A stretch of DNA of 64,000 bases, from NCBI RefSeq assembly GCF_004194535.1, contig NZ_CP025781.1, positions 1,550,001 to 1,614,000 of the forward strand, read 5' to 3'. Under the pieces are notes generated by a model. That model ran no database searches. It was given only the letters and a program-made list of their open reading frames with translations, and was not told where the DNA came from. Both the position numbers and the translations under genes were made by a program. The stretch comes from Iodobacter fluviatilis. GTDB taxonomy: Bacteria; Pseudomonadota; Gammaproteobacteria; Burkholderiales; Chitinibacteraceae. Positions 25,901 to 33,117 of this stretch are shown here, piece after piece; the stretch's first letter is position 1, and every line of letters starts with the position of its first letter.

Positions 25901-28304
25901 CGAGCAGCTTGCAGCCCTTAGCCCAGACCAAATTGCCAGCCTCACCAGCAAACAAATCAGCGCACTGAGCACCAACAGCATGGCAAACTTGAGCGCGGAT
26001 CAAATCATCGCGCTCACCACGGCGCAGACAGCCGCCTTGCTCAGCAGCCAAATTGCCGCGCTCAGCACCAGCAGTATTGCCGCACTAGAGGCGCTTGACT
26101 TTGCGGCTATAAAAACTACCGCGCTTGCCGCTCTTTCCACCGTTCAAATCAACGTACTCACCGCTGACCAAACCATTGCGATGACCACAGCACAAGCCGC
26201 CAGCCTCAGCAGCAGCCAAATTAGCGGGCTAAGCGCTGACAATATCGCGGTGCTTGAAACCAGCGATTTACTTGCCTTTAAAACCAACACGATTGCCGCA
26301 CTCAACACGGCTCAAGTTGCGGTATTAACGGCTGAGCACATTGCCAGCATGAGCAGCAGCCAAATTGCCGCACTGAGCACCGCAGCCATTGCCAACGCCC
26401 TCAGTGCAGAGCAAGTAACCGCCCTGACGACCAAGCAAGCTGCAGCACTGACTACCGCACAGCTATCGGTACTTTCTGCTAGCAATGTGGCCGCCTTAGA
26501 AACCGCAGATTTAGCCGCCATTAAAACGGCTGGGATCGCCACGCTGAACTCGGCCCAAGTTGGCGCGCTAACCGAAGAGCAAGCCGCCAGCTTAAGCGCT
26601 AGCCAAATTGCCGCGCTTGCTCCTAGCAGCCTAGCTGGCATGACGGCAGCTGATATTGCCGTGTTAAAAACCAGCGGGATTGCGGCGCTTAGCTCGGCAC
26701 AAATCAGCGCGATGGGCACTACGCAAATTGCTAGCCTTAGCACCAACCAGATTGCTTCTTTAACCGCAGCAAGCATGGCAACGGGCTTTACCACCGAGCA
26801 AATTATTGCCCTGACCTCGGCCCAAGCGGGCTCGCTCAGCGCCAATCAAGTGGCAGGGCTTTCAAGCAAGCAAGTTGCCGCCTTTGAAACCAGCGATCTT
26901 GCGGCCTTAAATACCACGGCGGTGGCCGTGTTATCTAGCAGCCAGCTTAATGCCCTAAGCAATAATCAAGTGGCCAGCTTAAACACCAATCAAGTGGCAG
27001 CGCTTAACTCTGCCAGCCTAGCCACGGGCTTTACCACCACGCAAATTATTGCCCTCAGCTCGGCTCAAGCGGCGGTGATTACATCCGGCCAAATGGCCGC
27101 CTTATCCACCAGCCAAATCGCCGCCTTCGAAACCGCCGATTTCGCCGTAATCAATACCAGTGCAATTGCCGCCTTATCCTCCGATCAAGTAGTTGCCTTC
27201 ACCACTGCCCAAGCTGCGGTGCTGACTAATAGCCAACTACAAGCGATCTCTGGCACGAATCTAGCTGCGATAGAAACCAGTGATTTAGCCGTATTAAGAA
27301 CCAGCGGCATTGCCGCCTTAAGCACCATACAGATTCCAAGCTTTACGACGACGCAAATTCAAAGCCTCACCACCAGCCAAGTTCAGGCGCTCAGCTCTAC
27401 CCAAGTTATGGCGCTCACGGGTGCTCAGCAAGCGGCCTTTACCACCACACAAACGCCATTCTTAGCTGCGTCTAGCCCTATCATTCTGGATTTGGATGGT
27501 AATGGTATCCGCACGCTTAGCCTAGAAAACGGCACACAATTTGATTTGCTGGGCGATGGCAATAAGATTAAAACCGGTTGGGTTGGCCAAGGCGATGGCC
27601 TGCTGGTGCTCGATAGAAACCAAGATGGCATCATCAATGATGGTAAAGAATTATTTGGCACATCTACCCTACTTAGCAATGGCAGCAAGGCAGCCGATGG
27701 CTATGCCGCACTGGCGGAGCTAGATAGCGATCACAACGGCCAGCTAGATCAATTTGATGCAGATTTCCATGAATTAAAAGTATGGATTGATGAAAATGCC
27801 GATGGCTTTAGCCAAGCCGAGGAGCTTAAAACACTGATCTCACTCGATATCAGCAAGATAGGCGTTCGGGCGAGCCAAAGCGCAGAAAAAGACAATGGCA
27901 ACTTTATTGGCTTGAAATCCAGCTATGAAACCAATGATGGCGTAAGCCACATGGCGGCCGATATCTGGTTTGCTACCGATAAATCCGCTTTACTCAACGA
28001 CAATTCCCCTGATTTACGCAGCAGCGTGGTCAACCTGGTGCAAACCATGTCGGCCTTTACCGAGGCGGAAAAACGCGGGGTATTCAATACAATAGAGCCA
28101 ATGCAGTTGCAACTGCCATCCGATGCCCCACTGGCCGCATCCGCCCAAATCACCGCCAGCAATATGGCCGCGCTGATGAAGCTCTTCGATGCCAACGGCA
28201 ATATGATAGGCGCTCCAGAAAGCATGCTGGCCAGCGGCGACCCAACGCTCAAACTCAATGCTCTGAATCAGCAGCACAGCAATGGTATTTTGGTGATGAA
28301 ATAA
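16905..28304 (+). CDS. Giant octapeptide-repeat protein with an RTX-type calcium-binding C-terminus
   Basis: The product is about 3,799 residues. I use the ATG at 16905; a TTG at 16896 and an ATG at 16908 are alternatives and none has a well-spaced ribosome site (GGAG at 16877-16880). There is no signal peptide. Residues 5 to about 3520 are tandem eight-residue units of the form L-S/T-S/T-x-Q-I/V-A-A, roughly 435 of them. Many are grouped into 81-residue blocks that open with LETTDLAALKTSAIAA and contain one nine-residue unit with an extra glycine. From about residue 3525 the repeats stop. A non-repeat domain follows (IILDLDGNGI, LVLDRNQDGIINDGKELFG, ELDSDHNGQLD) with calcium-binding loops, as in large type I-secreted RTX proteins. 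An adhesin or matrix role exported by type I secretion is inferred; no secretion genes lie nearby. Confidence 0.85.
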   Translation: MMSVFTGMSTSQIAELTTAQMASVNTAAIATLTTLQLAQLSTRQIAALNSTQISQGFTTDQIMALSSTQAAALSTTQLASLTTLQIAALESGDLAALSTAAISSLNSKQFSVLNSSQLIALTSNQAEALSIAQLQSLSSTQLATLETTDFSVLKTSVIAALSSSQINALSTSQIAALNSNQAAALSSTQLAAMSTAQLAAFETTDFAVLKTSVIAALSSQQMMALSSSQIIALNSNQAAALTSSQVAALSSTQLLALETSDLAVLKTSAIAALSSEQLNALSTGQIASLSTGQIAAISTANMANGLNSNQVIALTTSQAAALSSAQVAALTTSNIAALETADFMALRTSAIAALSSQQINILNTAQSIALTSNQAAALTSTQIASLSTSSIAVLETVDLIALKTSGIAAISSAQLNALTTQQIAALSTAQISAISTANIANGLNSMQVVALTSQQAAALSSTQVTALSTSNIAALETTDLAALKTSAIAAISSAQLNALTTQQIANLSTGQVAAISTANMADGLNSSQVIALTTQQAATLSSSQVAALSTNNIAALETTDLAALKTSAIAAISSAQLNALTTQQIANLSTGQVAAISTANMADGLNSSQVIALTTQQAATLSSSQVAALSTSNIAVLETTDLAALKTSAIAAISSAQLNALTTQQIANLSTGQVAAISTSNIANGLNSSQVIALTTQQAATLSSSQVAALSTSNIAVLETTDLAALKTSAIAAISSAQLNALTTQQIANLSTGQVAAISTSNIANGLNSSQVIALTTQQAATLSSSQVAALSTSNIAVLETTDLAVIKTSAVAALSSQQLNALITKQIDVLSTSQAAALTTAQVLAMSTSNLAALTTANLISLKTAAIAVLTSNQIASLSSDQIASLSTHQIVALNSLSISGGLNSSQIVALTTSQAAALSSAQVAALTTSNLAAMETRDVVALKTSAIAALNSSQVNALTTDQIASLSSNQITFITTASVANGLTSNQIVALNTSQAAALSSAQVAALTTSNLAAMETRDIVTLKTSAIAALNTAQIGALTTSQIANLTTSQIVALSTADIAYGLNSSQIVALTSIQTAVLTTAQVAALSTTNLAAMESSDFAALNTNAIAALSSNQIQALTSDQALALTTAQAATLSSRQIAALSSSNIAALETTDLSVLKTSAIAVLSSSQIAAMSSGQMASLTTMQIVALNTAAIANGLNSSQIVALNTSQAATLSSTQVAALSTANLAAMETRDVAALKTSAIAALNSSQVNALTTDQIANLSSYQITVITTANMANALTSSQIVALNTSQATTLSSAQVAALSTANLAAMETRDIVALKTSAIAALNTAQVAALTTDQIANLTTSQIVALSTAAIAYGLNTSQIVALTSNQTAALTTAQVAALSTTNLAAMETRDFAALNTNAIAALASNQIQALTSDQAVALTTAQAATLSSKQVAALSTASIAALETSDLIALKTSAIAALTSAQVAALNTSQIASLLTSQIVALNTADIANGLNSSQVVALSTSQAAALSSAQVAALSTTNLAAMETRDLALLKTSAIAALNTAQANALTTDQIANLTSNQIVALSTTNLASGLNSSQIVALTSSQAAALTTAQVAALSTNNLAIMETADFAALKTSAIAALSTNQIKALTSDQAIALSTLQAAALSSTQVAAFSTTSMAALETSDLAVFKTSAIAALSSAQVAALSTSQFASLSSNQITALTTANIANALNSNQIVALTTSQAAGLSSAQIAALSTSNLAAMETRDLALLKVASITALSSNQVNALTSEQFASLSSSQIAALNTTAIAGGLRTDQIVAMSSSQAAALSASQMAALSTSNLAAMETSDFAALSAAAIASLSSTQAGALSSNQIIALTTTQAAALNTRQAAALSSTQLAALETSDLALIQAASIAVLSSTQISGLSTTQQSSLSTSQIAALNTTAIASLGTDKVSALTSTQAIALNTAQIAALSTAQIAAIETTDFAVLSNAAIAALSTDQIAALSTAQTVALNSSQASVLTTRQVSALSSTQLQAMETSDLAVLASAGIAVLSSSQVSALSTDQIASLSSKQIVALNTNALAGLSTAQIAALTSNQSAALITSQVAVLSTSQIAAFETSDLAELKTSVIAALSSSQLQALSTEQISSLKTTQIAALNTAEMANLSSTQLAALNTNQAAALSSTQVTALSTLQIIALETSDIAALSTTVIAALSTNQLAALTTEQIGTLRTAAIASLSSSQIVALTSNQAAALSSSQAAALSSLQMAALETADLAVLSSSAIAVLASAQINALSTQQFASLVTSQIASLNTQAMASLGSDKVIALTTNQAAALTGVQAAALTTSNIAALETTDLAVFNSSAIAALSTSQITALTTKQIAALSTDSITNGLTINQVMALTSSQVAAFSIAQIAALSENTIGGLETSYLTLISTSAIAALSSTQVGSLTAAQIAKLSTTQIAVLNTNAVGNLSADQVIALTTNQASALTSSQVAVLSSTAISAMETSDLATFKTTAIAVLNSNQISALTVEQISSLSTKQIAVLSSNGIARLSADQVIALSSSQAAALNTSQIAALSTTGIAAMELEDFAALKTNAIAALTTNQISALTADQTITLTTQQAAALSSSQVAALSASNIAALETSDLVVIKTSAIAALNTTQVAALSAEQIASLSSNQIIALSTSAIANGLTPDQMVALTSKQIAALSSVQIVALSTTSIAAIEAADFAVLKTSAIAVLSTSQINALTAEQTAALSTQQAAILSSSQFAALSASNIAALETSDLIALSSSAIAALSTTQSAALSAAQIASLSSNQIVALSTTVIASGLSASQIIALTSQQVASLSTEQISAFSTNSIAAMEASDFSALSTNSIAVLSTNQIKVLTAAQSIALTTQQAATLSSSQLAALTATNVAAIETTDLIAITSSAIAALNTAQVAVLNAAQIASLRSDQIAALSTSAIANALSAYQVIALTSTQTAALSTAQVAALSASNMAALEAGDLAAIKTNAIAILSTEQLAALSPDQIASLTSKQISALSTNSMANLSADQIIALTTAQTAALLSSQIAALSTSSIAALEALDFAAIKTTALAALSTVQINVLTADQTIAMTTAQAASLSSSQISGLSADNIAVLETSDLLAFKTNTIAALNTAQVAVLTAEHIASMSSSQIAALSTAAIANALSAEQVTALTTKQAAALTTAQLSVLSASNVAALETADLAAIKTAGIATLNSAQVGALTEEQAASLSASQIAALAPSSLAGMTAADIAVLKTSGIAALSSAQISAMGTTQIASLSTNQIASLTAASMATGFTTEQIIALTSAQAGSLSANQVAGLSSKQVAAFETSDLAALNTTAVAVLSSSQLNALSNNQVASLNTNQVAALNSASLATGFTTTQIIALSSAQAAVITSGQMAALSTSQIAAFETADFAVINTSAIAALSSDQVVAFTTAQAAVLTNSQLQAISGTNLAAIETSDLAVLRTSGIAALSTIQIPSFTTTQIQSLTTSQVQALSSTQVMALTGAQQAAFTTTQTPFLAASSPIILDLDGNGIRTLSLENGTQFDLLGDGNKIKTGWVGQGDGLLVLDRNQDGIINDGKELFGTSTLLSNGSKAADGYAALAELDSDHNGQLDQFDADFHELKVWIDENADGFSQAEELKTLISLDISKIGVRASQSAEKDNGNFIGLKSSYETNDGVSHMAADIWFATDKSALLNDNSPDLRSSVVNLVQTMSAFTEAEKRGVFNTIEPMQLQLPSDAPLAASAQITASNMAALMKLFDANGNMIGAPESMLASGDPTLKLNALNQQHSNGILVMK
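18314..19320 (+). repeat. Run of near-identical 243-bp repeat units inside the giant gene
   Basis: Here the 81-residue block recurs with almost no change, about four times at an exact 243-bp spacing, for example the LNALTTQQIA segment near 18390, 18630, 18870 and 19120. The high nucleotide identity points to recent tandem duplication. Confidence 0.85.
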
Positions 28305-28314
28305 GACCTTTGGC

Positions 28315-28364
28315 TTTAAAAAGCATAGGGGGCGCTGCAAGCAGCGCCCCCTATGCTTTTTAAA
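28315..28364 (+). terminator. Perfect long-stem terminator after the giant gene
   Basis: A perfect 24-bp stem with a two-base loop starts 10 bases past the stop. It has an A/T-rich base (TTTAAAAAGCATAG / CTATGCTTTTTAAA) and a GGGGGCGCTGC core. It is symmetrical, so it can also end the minus-strand nemA transcript. Confidence 0.9.
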
Positions 28365-28452
28365 GTGTATCCCGTTTCATCCCACAACAAGGACCAATCT
28401 GCTGATGCTATGCAGCCACTATTTATGCATGCTTGCTCCCAAGCAAGCCCCT

Positions 28453-29556
28453 TTACGCCACCAATATTGGGTAATCGGTATAACCCACTTCATCACCCCC
28501 ATAGAATGTTGCCTGATCAGGCGTATTCAATGCGGCCCCTTGTTGATAGCGCGCCACCAAATCTGGATTGCTAATAAACGGGCGGCCAAAGGCGATTGCG
28601 TCTGCAGTGCCAGTGGCTAAACGTGCTTCTGCTGTTTGTGCATCGTAACCACCGCAAGTCATGATCACGCCTCGGTATTGCTGGCGTAAATCCGTACGGA
28701 AGGTTTCGCTTAAAGGCTGACCACCGGCCCAATCTGGCTCAGCGATATGCAGGTAGGCTACGCCAGCGCGGTTAAATTCCTCAGCCAGATACATCGCCAT
28801 TGCTTCTGATTCATCGTCCACAATATCGTGCGCTACAAAGTTAGGCGATAAGCGCACGCCTACTTTATCTGCACCGACTTTTGCCGCCACGGCATCTATC
28901 ACTTCCAGTAATAGGCGAGCACGGTTTTCCATCTTGCCGCCGTATTGATCGGTACGCTTATTGCTACCTGTGGCCAAGAATTGCTGCAGCAAATAACCAT
29001 TGGCCGAGTGAATTTCTACAAAATCAAACCCTGCCCGCATCGCACGCTCAGCTGCGGCTACATAATCGGCCACAATCCCAGGCAGCTCTGCGGTTTCTAA
29101 AGCGCGCGGCGCATCACAAGGCGCTCGGGTCGGCGTGCCATCTGGCAGAATCACAAAGCTGGTTGATTTCACGGCCTGAATGGCTGACGGGGCCACCGGC
29201 GCTGCACCGTTTTCTTGCAAGTGACGATTAGAAATTCGCCCCACATGCCAAAGCTGCATAGCCATCTTGCCGCCCTTGGCGTGCACTGCATCCACTACCT
29301 GCTTCCAGCCTGCTTCTTGGGCATCGGTATACATACCGGGGGTAAGTGAATAGCCCTGGCCCTGACGGGAAATTTGTGTGGCTTCGGTGATAATTAAACC
29401 GGCGCTGGCACGTTGTGCGTAATAGATAGCATTCATTTCAGTCGGCACATCGCCCGGCTGGCTAGCACGTGATCGAGTCAGCGGCGCCATAATCATGCGA
29501 TTAGCGAGGGTGGTTTTGCCGATGGTAATGGGGGTGAGTAATTTATCTGCGGACAT
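28453..29556 (-). CDS. nemA: Old yellow enzyme family alkene/nitro reductase
   Basis: This FMN enzyme uses NAD(P)H to reduce activated alkenes and electrophiles such as N-ethylmaleimide. The product is 367 residues, a normal length. Family features are visible: LTPITIGKTTLANRMIMAPLTRSRA at the N-terminus, GFDFVEIHSANGYLLQQFL with the substrate-binding His/Asn pair, RTDQYGG, and AFGRPFISNPDL for FMN phosphate binding. It lies at the far end of a minus-strand cluster with a NemR-type regulator, YqhD, a GST and a medium-chain reductase. That matches its known role in electrophile defence. Confidence 0.93.
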   Translation of the reverse strand: MSADKLLTPITIGKTTLANRMIMAPLTRSRASQPGDVPTEMNAIYYAQRASAGLIITEATQISRQGQGYSLTPGMYTDAQEAGWKQVVDAVHAKGGKMAMQLWHVGRISNRHLQENGAAPVAPSAIQAVKSTSFVILPDGTPTRAPCDAPRALETAELPGIVADYVAAAERAMRAGFDFVEIHSANGYLLQQFLATGSNKRTDQYGGKMENRARLLLEVIDAVAAKVGADKVGVRLSPNFVAHDIVDDESEAMAMYLAEEFNRAGVAYLHIAEPDWAGGQPLSETFRTDLRQQYRGVIMTCGGYDAQTAEARLATGTADAIAFGRPFISNPDLVARYQQGAALNTPDQATFYGGDEVGYTDYPILVA

Positions 29557-29645
29557 AAGATTTCCTTAATTATTAGATATAAAAATCAAACTTTGGGTGT
29601 GGCTCAAAACAACTTCCCGAAATGATTTATCAACGCAAAACCATC

Positions 29646-29724
29646 ATCCCCGAGTGTTGTAGTCGGGGATCCAGCAGCGTAGCTGGATTCCCGCCACGTC
29701 ACTCCCGAGTGCTTGTGTCGGGAG
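29646..29724. repeat. Cluster of three small palindromes
   Basis: Three hairpins follow one another: ATCCCCGA/TCGGGGAT (29646-29670), ATCCAGC/GCTGGAT (29669-29688) and CTCCCGA/TCGGGAG (29702-29724). The GGAATGACG and GATTCCCGCC words are common in intergenic repeats of betaproteobacteria. It sits between nemA and the reductase gene and may modulate read-through. Confidence 0.6.
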
Positions 29725-29771
29725 GGGAATGACGACGTTTCGAAAACGGGAGAACATTCTAAACAAGACCC

Positions 29772-30794
29772 TTACTCAGCCACCTTCACTACCAGCTTCC
29801 CGGCATTCTTCCCTTCCAACAGGCCAATAAAGGCTTGCGGGGCGTTTTCCAAACCTTGTACTACGTCTTCACGGTATTTGATTTTGCCTTCAGCAATCCA
29901 CTGGCTCATGGCAGTAAAGAATTCGCCGTAGCGATGACCAAAATCGTCCCAGATAATAAAACCTTGCATGCGGATACGTTTTTTCAGCAGCGTGCCCATC
30001 AGCATAGATAAGCGATCTGGGCCTGCGGGCAGGCTAGTGGCGTTGTATTGCGAGATCAGACCACAGAGCGGTACACGGGCGGCGGTATTGAGCAGCGGCA
30101 GAACTGCATCAAATACCGCACCGCCTACATTTTCGTAATACACATCGATGCCTTTAGCGCAGGCTGCAGCCAGCTGCTCGGCAAAGTCGCTAGCGCGGTG
30201 ATCAATACATGCGTCAAAGCACAGCTCTTTCACGGCGTAAGCGCATTTATCTGCACCACCGGCAATCCCCACCACGCGGCAGCCTTTGATTTTGGCGATT
30301 TGCCCAACAATCGCGCCTACTGCACCAGTGGCAGCAGCCACCACCACGGTTTCTCCCGCCTTAGGTTGGCCAATTTCTAACAGGCCCATATAGGCAGTAA
30401 AGCCCGGCATGCCGAGTACACCGAGTGCGTGCGATGGAGACGCCATAGCGCCTAGCTTTTGCAGGCCCGTGCCATCCGAGATACTGTAATCCTGCCAGCC
30501 TCCAAAATTCACGACTAAATCGCCCACGGCATAATCGCCATTTTGCGACTCTTCAACGCGGCTCACCGTACCGCCTACCATTACAGCGCCCACTTCTACC
30601 GGTGCAGCATAAGAAGGCGCATCGCTCATCCGGCCACGCATATAAGGATCAAGCGATAAATACAAGGCGCGCAGCAATACTTCACCGCGGCCAATAGCAG
30701 GGATGGCGTGCTCTTCTAAACGAAAATCAGCAGGTACAGGTGCGCCATGCGGGCGGCGGGCTAAAACGATGCTGCGATTCAGTGTTGATGACAT
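29772..30794 (-). CDS. NADPH-dependent medium-chain reductase (CurA/leukotriene-reductase type)
   Basis: The product is 340 residues from the ATG at 30794 (MSSTLNRSIVLARRPHG), which has a GGAG site; the longer frame to 30908 overlaps the GST gene and lacks homology. The zinc-free medium-chain family is shown by LSLDPYMRGRM, the Rossmann motif AAATGAVGAIVGQIAK and YYENVGGAVFDAVLP. Such enzymes reduce the double bond of enals and enones. It lies in the nemR-yqhD cluster, which fits detoxification of reactive carbonyls. Confidence 0.9.
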   Translation of the reverse strand: MSSTLNRSIVLARRPHGAPVPADFRLEEHAIPAIGRGEVLLRALYLSLDPYMRGRMSDAPSYAAPVEVGAVMVGGTVSRVEESQNGDYAVGDLVVNFGGWQDYSISDGTGLQKLGAMASPSHALGVLGMPGFTAYMGLLEIGQPKAGETVVVAAATGAVGAIVGQIAKIKGCRVVGIAGGADKCAYAVKELCFDACIDHRASDFAEQLAAACAKGIDVYYENVGGAVFDAVLPLLNTAARVPLCGLISQYNATSLPAGPDRLSMLMGTLLKKRIRMQGFIIWDDFGHRYGEFFTAMSQWIAEGKIKYREDVVQGLENAPQAFIGLLEGKNAGKLVVKVAE

Positions 30795-30850
30795 GTGAAG
30801 CTCCAGAGTGTTTGATCCCCGCTCGCGAGGAAAACGACAGGAAACATTAA

Positions 30851-31762
30851 TTAAATGGCGCGAATTTCGTAATCCATACGGGGGAAATGCAGGTGCAGCA
30901 GGCCACAAGCTGCGCTTTGACGGGCGATCACTATTTTTTTCTCGTCCAAATAAACCAGCTCACCCGCTACGCTCTCCTGCGGATAGCCTTCTGGCTGAAC
31001 AGCCACTTTCTGGCCTGCTTTAAATAGCGAATCTTGCATTTCAGCTAGCGCAACAGGCTTAGCCTGCTTTGCTGCAGCAAACGCATCGCCCGCTGAGATA
31101 CTGCTCATCTCACCATGGCCAAATGCCGCTATTCTGGCCATCCACGGCAATATAGCCTTGGTGTTTGGGGCCAGCGCCTCTAAAGCCTGTGCACCCAGCA
31201 AAAACCACAGCGAGTGATACACCGCAAAATCACCCGCGCAGGGATTGATGCCACCCAGAAAATGGGCCCCGCTTAAAGCTTGATCGAGCTGATTAATCAA
31301 AGCACGCAGCTGAATCGCTAATTGCGCCTGATCGGCCAGCAATTGCGCTTTTTGCAAAGGGAGTTGCGGGTGCATGGCGATACGATCATCGAGCAGCGCT
31401 TGGGGAATATGCTCAGCGCGGCTTGCCATCAAATAACGGGCGGCACGCCAAAAGATATCCACATCAAATAAGCGGCCCAATAAATCGGCTTGTGCCGCCT
31501 GAGGCCCCGTCGCTAAAGCAGGCTGAGGATAGCGCTGCTCCAGCTCCGCAATAATCAACGCCGAATCGCAATAAATATCTGCGCCAATTTGCAATACCGG
31601 CGCACGCCGGTATCCACCGGTAAGCGCCATTAAATCGGGTTTAGGCAAGACAGGAGGCATCAGCAGGGATTGCCACGCCAGCTGTTTAAACCCCAGATAG
31701 CATCGCACTTTTTCTGAATACGGCGATGCTTGGTAATGATGCAAAATCAGCGCAGCGCTCAT
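30851..31762 (-). CDS. Glutathione S-transferase family protein
   Basis: The product is 303 residues. The N-terminal thioredoxin-like domain carries YSEKVRCYLG in the glutathione-site position and DSALIIAELEQRYP as the gamma-glutamyl-binding end. A mostly helical domain follows (about 90-230). An extra C-terminal part of about 70 residues with beta-type sequence is longer than in standard GSTs. The stop of yqhD upstream is within a few bases of its start, so they are co-transcribed. It probably conjugates or reduces electrophiles. Confidence 0.85.
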   Translation of the reverse strand: MSAALILHHYQASPYSEKVRCYLGFKQLAWQSLLMPPVLPKPDLMALTGGYRRAPVLQIGADIYCDSALIIAELEQRYPQPALATGPQAAQADLLGRLFDVDIFWRAARYLMASRAEHIPQALLDDRIAMHPQLPLQKAQLLADQAQLAIQLRALINQLDQALSGAHFLGGINPCAGDFAVYHSLWFLLGAQALEALAPNTKAILPWMARIAAFGHGEMSSISAGDAFAAAKQAKPVALAEMQDSLFKAGQKVAVQPEGYPQESVAGELVYLDEKKIVIARQSAACGLLHLHFPRMDYEIRAI

Positions 31763-31763
31763 C

Positions 31764-32921
31764 TTAGTAGCTGCCTTCCAAAACCAGCTTGCTAATGGCT
31801 AAATCCACATCGCCACGCTCGCCCAAGGCCACCATGCCGTGGGCTTTTAGCTGCTCAAGCACGGCATTAATGGCGCTGACTTCCAGACCATAATCACGCA
31901 TGCGGGTTTTAACGCCCATAGCTTCAAAGAAATCACGGGTTTTAGCGATGGCGGCATCGATACGCGCGTCTTCCGAGCCTTCTTTAATACCCCATACACG
32001 ATCGGCGTATTGCAGCAGTTTTTCACGCTTAGCGGCGCGGCGTACATTCAGCATGGATGGCAAGATAATCGCCAGCGTTTGCGCATGGTCGATATTATAT
32101 AAAGCCGTCAGCTCGTGCCCCAGCAAATGCGTTGCCCAATCTTGCGGTACACCGGCACCGATCAGGCCATTGAGCGCCATCGTGGCGGCCCACATTAAGT
32201 TGGATCGAACGGTGTAATCATGCGGCGTTGCCAGCGCTTGCGGGCCCACTTCGATCAAGGTTTGTAAGAGGCTTTCGGCAAAGCGGTCTTGCACCGGCGC
32301 ATTGGCTGGGTAAGTTAAATATTGCTCAACCACGTGCACAAAGGCATCCACCGCACCGTTAGCAATTTGCCGAGCTGGCAGGCTGTAGGTTTTAGTTGGG
32401 TCGAGTACCGCAAACTGAGGGAATACATGGCGATTCATAAAAGGTAGCTTGGTCTTGGTTTCGCTGCGCGTAATCACCGAGCCATTATTCATTTCTGAGC
32501 CGGTAGCAGGCAAAGTCAACACCGCGCCCAAAGGCAAGGCTGCTTTAATATACTGACCACCCGTGGTAAAAATTTCCCAAGGATCGCCTTCGTAAACGGC
32601 TGCAGCGGCGGCAAACTTGGTGCCATCAATCACCGAGCCACCACCCACAGCCAGCAGGAAGTCAATTTTCTCTGCCTTAATCTGTGCCACGGCTTTCATC
32701 ATGGTTTCATACGTTGGATTGGCTTCAATGCCTGAGAATTCAGCAACGCTATGGTTTTTTAAGACATCCATCACTTCGGTGTAAGTGCCATTTTTTTTAA
32801 TACTGCCACCGCCGTAGAGCACCAAGACACGGGCCTTTTCAGGTACAAGAGTGGCTAACTTAGCAATCTGGCCTTCGCCAAAAACGATTTGAACGGGGTT
32901 GTAAAATTCGAATTGCAACAT
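31764..32921 (-). CDS. yqhD: Iron-containing alcohol dehydrogenase, YqhD type
   Basis: YqhD reduces a wide range of toxic aldehydes with NADPH. The product is 385 residues. The cofactor-binding GGGSIKKNGTY and the AVGGGSVIDGTKF motif are clear. Metal ligands are in NGAVDAFVHVVEQ (Asp and His) and GHELTALYNIDHAQ (two His). An operator-like palindrome lies about 29 bases upstream of its ATG. It heads the cluster yqhD-GST-reductase-nemA. Confidence 0.93.
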   Translation of the reverse strand: MLQFEFYNPVQIVFGEGQIAKLATLVPEKARVLVLYGGGSIKKNGTYTEVMDVLKNHSVAEFSGIEANPTYETMMKAVAQIKAEKIDFLLAVGGGSVIDGTKFAAAAAVYEGDPWEIFTTGGQYIKAALPLGAVLTLPATGSEMNNGSVITRSETKTKLPFMNRHVFPQFAVLDPTKTYSLPARQIANGAVDAFVHVVEQYLTYPANAPVQDRFAESLLQTLIEVGPQALATPHDYTVRSNLMWAATMALNGLIGAGVPQDWATHLLGHELTALYNIDHAQTLAIILPSMLNVRRAAKREKLLQYADRVWGIKEGSEDARIDAAIAKTRDFFEAMGVKTRMRDYGLEVSAINAVLEQLKAHGMVALGERGDVDLAISKLVLEGSY

Positions 32922-32949
32922 TGAGTATCCTTGTTTAAGTCATTAAAAA

Positions 32950-32964
32950 TAGACCAGTCGTCTA
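32950..32964. promoter_or_regulatory. NemR-type operator upstream of yqhD
   Basis: TAGACCAGTCGTCTA is a palindrome (TAGAC...GTCTA) identical to the site at 33730-33744; the two share 23 bases including the T/A-rich left flank. It sits where a repressor would block the yqhD promoter. Confidence 0.8.
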
Positions 32965-33117
32965 GTCTGCGGTTCAAAAAAAACGGCAACGCTGCCGAAG
33001 TGTTTTTTACAAATTTTTCGCTCAGGAAAAACTGAACCCTAATTCTCTTTAAGCGGTACAAGCTACTTTTTTTAAGCCTTGGCAAAGAGATCCTCAGCCA
33101 AAGCCAGTGGGTCTATC

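Noticed and set aside
17400-27000. Many antisense open frames of 60-180 codons within the giant gene
   Set aside because: They arise because the repeated sense codons lack stops in the opposite frame. They repeat with the 24-bp and 243-bp period and have no starts or ribosome sites of their own.
16905-27470. Reading the repeats as a coiled coil or as RTX nonapeptides
   Set aside because: The period is eight, not seven, and the units lack the GGxGxD pattern. Only the C-terminal domain has calcium-type loops.
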